In this document: positions 7,121 to 13,502 of the stretch, one piece after another
Position numbering within the stretch: the first letter of the stretch is position 1
How the letters are laid out: every line of letters begins with the position of its first letter
Source: Candidatus Bipolaricaulota bacterium
Lineage (GTDB): Bacteria > Bipolaricaulota > Bipolaricaulia > Bipolaricaulales > Bipolaricaulaceae
DNA: 16,304 nt
Direction: 5' to 3'
NCBI GenBank assembly: GCA_021129895.1
Contig: JAJOKL010000152.1
Span: forward strand, 1 to 16,304
Notes under the pieces: model-generated
Told to the model about the DNA's origin: nothing
Database searches by the model: none
What the model saw: the letters and a program-made list of their open reading frames with translations, nothing else
Position numbers and translations under genes: made by a program

Positions 7121-7524
7121 CGGGATCTCCTCCCTGTCCTCTCCGACCCAGGCTTTTAATCAGCCCGATTAACATCTTCCGAAGTCTGTCCAGGCTCCCC
7201 TCCAGCTCTCCTGGGTCACACCCAAACAGGTCCTTAGCCAGAAGAAGCTGGGTCTCCACTTCCGAAAGGGAGCCCAAAGCGACGTATAAAAACTGAATGA
7301 ACTCTTTCCTGGAATCGCGGGCCGCTCCCTCGGCGATGTTGCTAGGCACCGATACCGCCGCCCGCCTCAACTGGGCTGTCAGGCCGTAGAGTTCGCTCTT
7401 CGGAAACGAGTCGCTTAGCTCGTAAACCGCTTTGACCAAGGACATTGCCTCCTTCCACACGTCCAGGTCCCTGTGACTCCTTATCCCAGTCATAACCCGT
7501 CACCGGTCACGCGTTACGCGTCAC
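7072..7524 (-). mobile_element. Cassette 2: four-helix-bundle gene between inverted heptamer arrays, fused to hdrB
   Basis: The left array (7072-7106) is GTAACGC GTGACGG GTGACGC GTGACGG GTGACGC followed by a partial unit. The right array (7497-7524) is CCGTCAC CGGTCAC GCGTTAC GCGTCAC. The interior is one gene, 7113-7493. The layout matches cassette 1 in size, arm orientation, gene orientation and outward SD-ATG. It lies between hdrC and hdrB. The hdrC stop codon (TGA, 7521-7523) lies in the right array and the hdrB N-terminus is encoded by the left array. Confidence 0.65.
7113..7493 (-). CDS. Four-helix-bundle protein, 23S rRNA intervening-sequence type (copy 2)
   Basis: This 126-residue protein is of the same family as the copy at 89-472 (PF05635 / TIGR02436), about 78% identical by eye. 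The most conserved block runs from E-L-Y-G-L-T-A-Q-L-R-R-A-A-V through S-N-I-A-E-G-A-A-R, and R-K-M-L-I-G-L-I-K-S-L near the end. The start ATG (7491-7493) is preceded by GGTGACGGGTT, in which the array itself supplies a GGTGA SD-like core. Codons for the conserved C-terminal G-G-D-P-x-A contain the SD and ATG of hdrB. It has no obvious link to Hdr chemistry; presence in the operon is best explained by insertion. Confidence 0.9.
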   Translation of the reverse strand: MTGIRSHRDLDVWKEAMSLVKAVYELSDSFPKSELYGLTAQLRRAAVSVPSNIAEGAARDSRKEFIQFLYVALGSLSEVETQLLLAKDLFGCDPGELEGSLDRLRKMLIGLIKSLGRRGQGGDPDA

Positions 7525-7871
7525 GGGGTGTGTTTCCTGGTGGCGCCCACCAGGGCGATCTGGGGGACCCCCGAGGGGATCTCCCACAAGCGCAACCCGG
7601 TCTCCCCCGTGCGCAGCACCAGCAGCCTGAGGGCTTCCATCACCTTGGCGATGTCCACCCCCTTGGGGCAGCGCACCTCACAGGCCAGACACGAGGCACA
7701 CACCCAGGGCGCCCGGGAGGAGAGGACCGACTCGTCGGAAAGCTGCACCAGCCGCAGTACCTGGTTGGGGAGGAGGTCCATGTGGTCGGCGAACAGACAC
7801 CCGGCGGCGCACTTGCCACACTGGTAGCAGGCATACAGGTTCTCCCCGGACAGCTCCTCCACCTTGGCCAC
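7521..7871 (-). CDS. hdrC: HdrC-type iron-sulfur subunit
   Basis: This 116-aa subunit has two [4Fe-4S] motifs, C15, C18, C21, C25 (C-Y-Q-C-G-K-C-A-A-G-C) and C58, C61, C64, C68 (C-A-S-C-L-A-C-E-V-R-C-P). In HdrABC it relays electrons from HdrA to HdrB. The assigned start is a GTG at 7869-7871, with GGGAG about ten bases upstream. The reading frame stays open upstream through P-R-E-P-D-F and a heptamer array to a TGA but has no ATG, so the original start may have been displaced by the repeat. The stop lies in the array of cassette 2 and gives the C-terminus K-H-T-P. Confidence 0.88.
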   Translation of the reverse strand: MAKVEELSGENLYACYQCGKCAAGCLFADHMDLLPNQVLRLVQLSDESVLSSRAPWVCASCLACEVRCPKGVDIAKVMEALRLLVLRTGETGLRLWEIPSGVPQIALVGATRKHTP

Positions 7872-7897
7872 GAAGTCCGGCTCCCGAGGAGAAATCC

Positions 7898-7918
7898 GTA
7901 ACGCGTGACGCGTGACGG
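7898..7918. repeat. Heptamer array just upstream of hdrC (3 units)
   Basis: Units are GTAACGC GTGACGC GTGACGG, in the open orientation for hdrC, with a lone GCGTCAC at 7941-7947 in the opposite orientation. The 79-base gap between the protease gene and hdrC is otherwise without recognised features. Confidence 0.75.
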
Positions 7919-7950
7919 GTAATTTGCCAAACCCATTTCCGCGTCACTGC

Positions 7951-8460
7951 CTATTCGGTCAGCCACCGTTTCACCTCCTCCACCGCCCGGGGCACGGCCG
8001 CCGCAACTTGCGGGGAAAGCCCCTCCCCGAACGGGGGATCCCCCGGAATCCCAATGGCAAGCGCCCAGCACTCCGGCACCGGAAAGCCCGCCTGAGCCAA
8101 AGCCGCCAGGGCCTCTGCCAGCCCTAGGCTGTGAAGTTCCATCGTTCCCCCTCCCCCTAACCCCCTCCCACCAAGGGCGGGGGAACACCCCTCCCTCCCC
8201 CTCGATGGGTTAGGGTGGGGGTGAAGAGGAAGAAGCGAGAGTTCACCCGGGGGGAGGAAGGGGGCAGCGTCCACGATCAGGGCCCGGGCATAGCCCACCA
8301 GCGCCTGGGCCAACGGCAGCCCCCCATGGGCCGACTCCAGAAGATCAACCTCGTGACGCGTGACGCGTGACGCGTGACGGGTTTCCTCCAACAGGCGGAG
8401 CACGGCGGGGCCCACCCCGTCGTCTGTGCGGTACGGGTTCCCCAGGGCCACCACCGCCAC
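7951..8460 (-). CDS. Hydrogenase maturation protease (HycI/HybD family) with two repeat inserts
   Basis: This 169-aa endopeptidase would remove the C-terminal extension of the NiFe large subunit after nickel insertion. It begins V-A-V-V-A-L-G-N-P-Y-R-T-D-D-G-V-G, the family signature with its metal-ligand acidic residue, and has I-V-D-A-A near residue 64 and E-L-H-S-L-G-L near 110. A GTG at 8458-8460, one base after the mvhA stop, is chosen because the signature starts there. Residues about 27-36 (T-R-H-A-S-R-V-T-R-H) come from a heptamer array, and about 80-106 from a G/C-rich palindromic repeat. Both inserts keep the frame. The adjacent large subunit is the obvious substrate. Confidence 0.85.
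   Translation of the reverse strand: MAVVALGNPYRTDDGVGPAVLRLLEETRHASRVTRHEVDLLESAHGGLPLAQALVGYARALIVDAAPFLPPGELSLLPLHPHPNPSRGREGCSPALGGRGLGGGGTMELHSLGLAEALAALAQAGFPVPECWALAIGIPGDPPFGEGLSPQVAAAVPRAVEEVKRWLTE
8142..8226. repeat. C-rich palindromic repeat inside the maturation protease gene
   Basis: The element contains CCCCTAACCCCCTCCCACC, AAGGGCGGGGGAA and the inverse GGGTTAGGGTGGGGGTGA. It encodes H-P-H-P-N-P-S-R-G-R-E-G and a Gly-rich run. It resembles the widely scattered REP-like C-rich palindromes whose translations read P-H-P-N-P-L-x-x-G-E in other bacteria; that comparison is from memory. Confidence 0.6.
8353..8380. repeat. Heptamer array inside the maturation protease gene (4 units)
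   Basis: Units are GTGACGC GTGACGC GTGACGC GTGACGG. They are open on the coding strand and encode R-H-A-S-R-V-T-R-H between the N-terminal signature and D-L-L-E-S. It is a solo array. Confidence 0.85.
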
Positions 8461-8461
8461 C

Positions 8462-9913
8462 CTAGCGCACGATACGCTGTTTGAGCACGCCTTGGGCATC
8501 GTAGATCTCCACCGCAAGCGGCGTCTCCCCGGGCAGGAAATGGGTGGCACAGGCAAGGCACGGGTCGTAGGCCCGGAACGCCATCTCCACCCGGTTCAGT
8601 AGCCGCTCGTCCAGCTCCCCCTCCTTCACCACCCGGGCCGCCATCTGCTTTACCGAGAGGCCGATCCCCGCGGCGTTGTGGGTGGTGGCCACGATCAGGT
8701 TCACGAACTCCACCAGCCCCTCCGGGCTTAGCTTGTAGTGGTGGAAAAGCGTCCCCCGGGCGGCCTCGATCACTCCGATCCCCTCCCCGGGGGAGGAAAG
8801 CTCTCCCCGTACCTCGCGCCCGGTGAGGGCGTCCTCCTCGGAAAGGCGGGCGACGTCCTCGGCCGCCTGCACCATCTCGATGAGCCGCGCCCAGTGGTAG
8901 GCGAAGGTGGCATGCACCGGCCGTTCCCCGAAGTGGTCGAAGAACCGCTCGAACTCCTCTTGGGCAAGGGGGGTGGCCATCCTCTCGGCCACGTTTATCC
9001 GGGCCAGGGGGCCCACCCGGTAGATGCCGGACTCCACCCCGGCGGAAAACCCCTGCCAGCTGAACTCCTTGAGATAGGGGAACTTCACATAGGTCCAGGG
9101 CTCGGTGTGCTCCTCGATCAGGGAGAGGGCCTCCCGGGCGTCCCCGCAGTAGATCTCCTCCCCGGCCGCGGACACGATCCGCAAGGCCCCGTGGTAGAAG
9201 TTGGGGGCGCCCTCCTCGTCCACCAGCCCCATGTAGTGGGTGGGGAGGCGGCACTCCTCGGCGAGGAGCAGGGACTGGATCCCGGGGTCGGGGAGCACCT
9301 GCTCGTGGAAGAAGGTCACCATGCGCTCAGCCAACCCCACCATGGCCTGGGCGTGGCCCCGGATCTCCTCCCTCGCCTCCTGGGACAGGGGCTGGGCCAC
9401 CCCGCCGGGCAGGGCGAACACCGGGTGGATGGCCTTCCCCCCGATCAGGTCCAGGATCCTCTGGGCCCGCGCCCGCACCTTGACCACCTGTTTCCCCAAC
9501 TCCGGGTGGGCTTGGAGCACCCCCAGCACGTTGCGCTGCCCCTTGGGGGTGTCCTGGGGGAGGAGCAGGTCCGGCCCCCCCAGGAACACCAGGTGCAGCA
9601 GGTGATCGGAGAAGATGTAGGCGTCGTAGAAGAGCTCCCGCTGCAGGCGAGCTGGCTCGGGGACCTCGGCGGAGTAGCACTCGTCCAAGGCCTTGGCCGA
9701 GGCCAGGTGATGGGCCTCCGGGCACACCCCGCATATCCTCTCGGTGATCTGGGGCATCTCCTCGGCCCGGCGGCCCTGGCAGAACCGCTCAAAGCCCCTG
9801 AGTTCCGGGATCTCCAGCACCGCGTCCTTGAGCCCGCCGGCCTCGTCCAGGTAGAGCAGGATCTTCCCGTGCCCCTCAAGACGCGTGATGGGGTCGATGA
9901 CGATCTTCTTCAC
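8462..9913 (-). CDS. mvhA: NiFe hydrogenase large subunit, Mvh/F420-non-reducing type
   Basis: This 483-aa catalytic subunit of a group 3c-like cytoplasmic hydrogenase binds the NiFe centre through R-I-C-G-V-C-P-E-A-H-H (C61, C64) and D-P-C-L-A-C-A-T-H (C452, C455). About 25 residues follow His458, which is the extension cut by the maturation protease encoded next. It starts with GTG (9911-9913), overlapping the mvhG stop as GTGA, an arrangement that fixes the start. In the MvhADG-HdrABC complex it oxidises H2 and sends electrons to HdrA for flavin-based bifurcation. No repeat insert is seen in the gene, unlike its neighbours. Confidence 0.95.
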   Translation of the reverse strand: MKKIVIDPITRLEGHGKILLYLDEAGGLKDAVLEIPELRGFERFCQGRRAEEMPQITERICGVCPEAHHLASAKALDECYSAEVPEPARLQRELFYDAYIFSDHLLHLVFLGGPDLLLPQDTPKGQRNVLGVLQAHPELGKQVVKVRARAQRILDLIGGKAIHPVFALPGGVAQPLSQEAREEIRGHAQAMVGLAERMVTFFHEQVLPDPGIQSLLLAEECRLPTHYMGLVDEEGAPNFYHGALRIVSAAGEEIYCGDAREALSLIEEHTEPWTYVKFPYLKEFSWQGFSAGVESGIYRVGPLARINVAERMATPLAQEEFERFFDHFGERPVHATFAYHWARLIEMVQAAEDVARLSEEDALTGREVRGELSSPGEGIGVIEAARGTLFHHYKLSPEGLVEFVNLIVATTHNAAGIGLSVKQMAARVVKEGELDERLLNRVEMAFRAYDPCLACATHFLPGETPLAVEIYDAQGVLKQRIVR

Positions 9914-10909
9914 CGGCCACCCCCTTCTTCACCGCCCCTCCCTCGCTGGTAGGGGACGGGGTAGGGCGATGAACTCCCCCTCACCCCAGCCCTCTCCCGC
10001 AAAGGGGAGAGGGAGGTAGGCACGCCGAACTTGTACAGGGTGCCGATGGGGTCCACCAAGGCGTCCAGGATCTCGTCCTCCTTGGGGATGGTCTCCTCCC
10101 CTTCCTCCCCGGCCCGTACCAAGCTGGCCAAAGCGGAGATCATGGCCAGGCCCATGTCCCCGGCCTTGGGGGTGGGACCAAGGCACCCGGTGCAGGGCAT
10201 CCCGGCGCTGGGGCAGGCGGCACTGCACCCCCCACAGGTCACCGGCCCCAGGCAGATCATCCCCTGGTCAAGTAAGCACACCTCCGGGGCCGGCAGGAGC
10301 TCGTGGGGCCGCACGATCTTCTTCAAGACCCTCTCCTCCCGGGTGCGGGGGCACTCCTCGCATAGGGCCTTCACCTTGGCGAACACATACCCGGGCTCGG
10401 GCATCTCCCCAGAAAGGAAGGCGTTGAAGAACTCGCCGATCAAGGGCGCCGGCGGGGGGCAACCGGGCACCACGTAGTCCACCCGGATCACCTGGGAGAG
10501 GGGGAGCGCCTTGGGAAGGAGGTCCGGCGGGGCGTCCTCCGCTTCGCCCCCTGGGGGCGGCCCCGGCCGCCAGCCCTCCCCCAACGCCTCCGCCAAGAGC
10601 TCCTCCCGGCTCGTCAGGTTGGCGAGCGCAGGCACCCCCCCCCAGGTGGGCGCAGGCCCCGTAGGCCACCACCAGCTTGGACCGCTCCCTGAGGAGCCTG
10701 ACCAACTCCACGTTCTCCTCGGTCCTGATGGTGCCGTTTATCAGGGCCACGTCGATGTAGCCCCGGGGCATGGCCTCAAGGTCGGACTTTTTCGCGTCCG
10801 CCAGGGCCGGCCAGAAGGCGATCTCCACCTGGGACAAAATGTCCACGATCGCCTCCCCCACCTCCAGGAAGGAGACGTCGCACCCACCGCAGCTCCCGGT
10901 CCAGTACAC
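9910..10909 (-). CDS. mvhG: NiFe hydrogenase small subunit, frameshifted at a G9 tract
   Basis: The small subunit carries the proximal-to-distal FeS clusters between MvhA and MvhD. The N-terminal part, from the GTG at 10907-10909, reads V-Y-W-T-G-S-C-G-G-C-D and ends at A-Y-G-A-C-A-H-L-G-G. The rest continues in another frame as V-P-A-L-A-N-L-T-S-R, with V-P-G-C-P-P-P and C-L-G-P-V-T-C-G-G-C. The break is at nine Cs on the plus strand (10635-10643); eight would give one ORF of about 332 aa. The C-terminus (S-L-S-P-L-R-E-R-A-G-V-R-G onward) comes from a C-rich palindromic repeat, and the region before the start is a heptamer array. An ATG with an SD-like GGTGA at 10998-11000 would join in frame if the C8 tract at 10957-10964 were C7. 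Confidence 0.85.
9940..10018. repeat. C-rich palindromic repeat at the 3' end of mvhG
   Basis: It contains CCCTCACCCCAGCCCTCTCC and AAAGGGGAGAGGGAGG, complementary stretches around a short loop, plus a flanking TAGGGGACGGGGTAGGG. The translation on the mvhG strand is the P-L-R-E-R-A-G-V-R-G peptide known, from memory, as the product of scattered REP-like elements. It replaces the usual C-terminus of the small subunit. Confidence 0.65.
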
Positions 10910-10927
10910 GGCGATCTTAGGCCTCCC

Positions 10928-11031
10928 GTGACGCGTGACCGGTGACGCGTGACGAGCCCCCCCCTCTTTCGCTCAAAGTCTCTCTTTCACCGTTGGTCAT
11001 AACCCGTCACCCGTTACGCGTCACTCGTCAC
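10928..11031. mobile_element. Mini-cassette: inverted heptamer arrays without the four-helix-bundle gene, between mvhD and mvhG
   Basis: The left arm (10928-10955) is GTGACGC GTGACCG GTGACGC GTGACGA. The right arm (11004-11031) is CCGTCAC CCGTTAC GCGTCAC TCGTCAC. The 48-base interior includes a C8 tract and, on the minus strand, GTGACGGGTTATGAC, identical to the sequence over the start codon of the four-helix-bundle gene in cassette 2. The mvhD stop lies in the right arm exactly as the fumarase stop lies in cassette 1. It looks like a deletion derivative of the full cassette. Confidence 0.55.
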
Positions 11032-11439
11032 GGAGCGAGGGCCCAAGGCCCGAAGCTCCTCCACGAAGACGGCCACCACTTGGGCGAACTTCTGGCCTTC
11101 GCTCGCCGACACCCACTCCAGACGCACCCTCTCCGGCTCTATCCCCAGCTCCGGCAGTATCTTCTTCAGGAGGTAGATGCGCCGGCGGGCCTTGTAGTTC
11201 CCGGATACATAGTGGCAGTCGCCGGGGTGGCAGCCGCCGATGAGCACCCCGTCGGCCCCCCTCTCGAAGGCATCCAATACCCACTGGGGGTCCACCCTGC
11301 CGGAACAGGGCACCCGGATGGGGACGATGTTGGGGGGGTACTTGATGCGGCTCGTGCCCGCGAGGTCCGCCCCCGCGTAGGAACACCACCGACAGAGAAA
11401 GGCCACGATCCGCGGCTCGAACCCGTTACCGCTAACCAC
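11014..11439 (-). CDS. mvhD: Hydrogenase iron-sulfur subunit MvhD
   Basis: This 141-aa [2Fe-2S] subunit links the MvhAG hydrogenase to HdrA. The five family cysteines are present: C16 and C19 (F-L-C-R-W-C-S-Y-A-G-A-D), C45 (R-V-P-C-S-G-R-V), and C70 and C75 (G-G-C-H-P-G-D-C-H-Y). The GTG start (11437-11439) overlaps the end of hdrA and is preceded by GGAGGTGAAGG. The final residues V-T-S-D-A and the TAA stop come from the right arm of the mini-cassette, paralleling the fumarase C-terminus. Length is typical. Confidence 0.94.
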   Translation of the reverse strand: MVSGNGFEPRIVAFLCRWCSYAGADLAGTSRIKYPPNIVPIRVPCSGRVDPQWVLDAFERGADGVLIGGCHPGDCHYVSGNYKARRRIYLLKKILPELGIEPERVRLEWVSASEGQKFAQVVAVFVEELRALGPRSVTSDA

Positions 11440-13502
11440 CCTTCACCTCCACCGCCGCCCGCGCGGGCTCAAGCTCCTCCAGGGCCGCCTCCACCATGGC
11501 CTCGAGCTGTTCGTCCCCCAGGTTGCGCAGGGTGAGCGCCCCGCTGGGGCAGGCGGCGACGCACGTGCCGCAGCCCTCGCACAGGATCTCGTTCACCTGC
11601 GCCACTTCATCCACGGTGATGGCAGAATAGGGGCACTGGGGGGCGCAGATGCCGCAGCCGGAGCACAGCTCCTCGTCCACGGCCGCCACCTCGGGGGAGT
11701 GGGTGAGGAGGGGGGCCGAGAGGAGGGCCACCGCCTTGGCCGCGGCCCCGGAGGCCTGGGCCACCGTGTCCGGGATGTCCTTGGGGGCCTGGGCCGCCCC
11801 GGCGATGAACACCCCCCCGGCCAGGGTCTCAAGCGGCCTGAGCTTAGGATGCGCTTCCTTCAGAAAACCGTGCTCATCCAAGGACATGTGCAGCCGCTGG
11901 GCGAACTCCGTCACCCCGGAGGAGGGGACGATGGCCTGGGCCAGTACCACCAGGTCCGCTTCCACCTCCACCCGCTTCCCGGTGAGGGTGTCCACCCCCC
12001 ACACCACCACCTTGTCCCCCTCCCGGAACACCTTGGCCACCTTGCCCCGCAGGTACAGGATCCGGTCCTCCTCCATGGCCCGGGTCACGAACTCCTCGTA
12101 GCCCTTCCCCCCGGCCCGGATGTCGATGTAGAAAACATACGCCTTCCCGTCGGGGACCAGGTGCCGGTAAATCAGGGCGTGCTTGGCCGTGTACATGCAG
12201 CAGATCTTCGAGCAGTAGGGCTTGTGGAGCTCCGGATCCCGGGAGCCGGAGCACTGGATGAACACCACTGATTTGGGGACCTTGCCGTCGGAGGGGCGGC
12301 GCACCTCCCCCCCGGTGGGGCCGGAGGCGGAAAGCAGCCGCTCGAACTCCAGGCCGTCGATCACGTCCGGGACCTTGCTGGCGCCGTACTCGGCCATGTT
12401 CTCCAGCGGATAAAGCTCGAAGCCGGTGGCCACGATGATGGCCCCCACGTCCTCCTCGATGATCTCCTCCTGCATGTCGTAGTCGATGGCCCCCACCTCG
12501 CAGGCGCGGGCGCACTCGCTGCAGCGCAGGGGCTCGAGGCCCAGGCAGGCCTGCTCGTCCAGGGTGTAGGAGGAGGGGACCGCCTGGGGGAAGGGGATGT
12601 AGATGGCGGCCCGCTGGGAGAGCCCCCGGTCGAACTCGTTCGGCACCCTAACCGGACACACCTTCTCGCAGTCGCCGCACAGGTTGCATTTTTCGGGGTC
12701 CACGTAGGTGGGCTTCTTTCGGATGCGCACGTGGTAGTTCCCCAGGAAACCTGACACCTCCTCCACCTCGGAGTAGGTGAGGAGGCGAATCCTGGGGTGG
12801 CGGGCCGCCTCCACCATCTTGGGGGTGAGGATACACTGGGAGCAGTCCAAGGTGGGGAAGGTCTCGGAGAGCTGGGCCATGTGCCCCCCGATGGTGGGGC
12901 TCTTCTCTACAAGCAGCACCTCGAAGCCGGCCTCGGCCACGTCCAGGGCCGCCTGGATCCCCGCGATCCCGCCCCCCACCACGAGGCACTTGTCCTTATG
13001 GGGGACCTCCACTGGTTCCAGAGGAACGTTCCCCTTGACCTTCTCCACCAGGCTCTTGGCGATCCTGATGGCCTTATCGGTGGCTTCCTCGCCGGGATCG
13101 TGGACCCAGGAGCAGTGCTTTCGGATGTTGGCGCACTCCACCAAGTACGGGTTCAACCCGGCCTCCTCCCCGGCCGTGCGAAACGTGGCCTCGTGCATGG
13201 AGGGGGAACAGGCGGCCACCACCACCCCGTTCAGCCGGTGCTCCTTGATCGCCTTCTTCAGGAGCTCCTGGCCGGGGTCGGAGCACATGTAGTCGTAGTG
13301 AGTGGAGTAGACCACCCCCGGATGTCGGGAAAGCTCCTCCGCCACCTGCGCCACGTCCCACAGTGCCGGCGATGTTGTGGCCGCAATGGCACACGAACAC
13401 CCCAATCCGAGGGCCGTGACGCGTGACGGGTGACGGGTAACCAAGAGAAGCCTTCTTCGCGTCACGCGTTACGCGTAACGCGTCACTATTTCGATCCGGC
13501 AT
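11432..13502 (-). CDS. hdrA: Heterodisulfide reductase subunit HdrA, one-base frameshift near the 5' end
   Basis: HdrA is the FAD-containing bifurcating hub of HdrABC-MvhADG. Visible are the FAD motif C-L-V-V-G-G-G-I-A-G-I-Q-A-A, L-D-C-S-Q-C-I-L-T-P-K-M, ferredoxin motifs C-N-L-C-G-D-C-E-K-V-C-P and C-S-E-C-A-R-A-C-E, and two C-terminal motifs C-S-G-C-G-I-C-A-P-Q-C-P and C-E-G-C-G-T-C-V-A-A-C-P. The N-terminal R-I-G-V-F-V-C-H-C-G-H-N-I-A-G-T-V lies in a different frame from D-V-A-Q-V-A-E-E; one extra G at 13357-13359 accounts for it. The upstream frame starts at ATG 13500-13502, with SD GGAGG nine bases away, overlapping korC by 17 bases. Its first 29 or so residues are encoded by heptamer arrays. 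Joined length is about 689 aa. Confidence 0.9.
13416..13486. repeat. Inverted pair of heptamer arrays at the korC-hdrA junction
   Basis: The left arm (13416-13440) is GTGACGC GTGACGG GTGACGG GTAA. The right arm (13459-13486) is GCGTCAC GCGTTAC GCGTAAC GCGTCAC. The interior is about 18 bases. Both arms are translated as the N-terminal extension of HdrA (D-A-L-R-V-T-R-D-A and P-S-P-V-T-R-H). The korC stop codon is at the outer edge of the right arm. Confidence 0.8.

Noticed and set aside
89..7493. A diversity-generating retroelement, because PF05635 proteins resemble Avd
   Set aside because: No reverse transcriptase and no template/variable repeat pair are visible anywhere in the window.
7640..8188. 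An alternative minus-strand ORF overlapping hdrC
   Set aside because: It is out of frame with the HdrC cysteine motifs and consists of repeat-derived and shadow sequence.
11432..13502. hdrA called as a pseudogene
   Set aside because: A single-base excess near the 5' end is the only lesion and all cluster and FAD motifs are intact, so sequence error is at least as likely.
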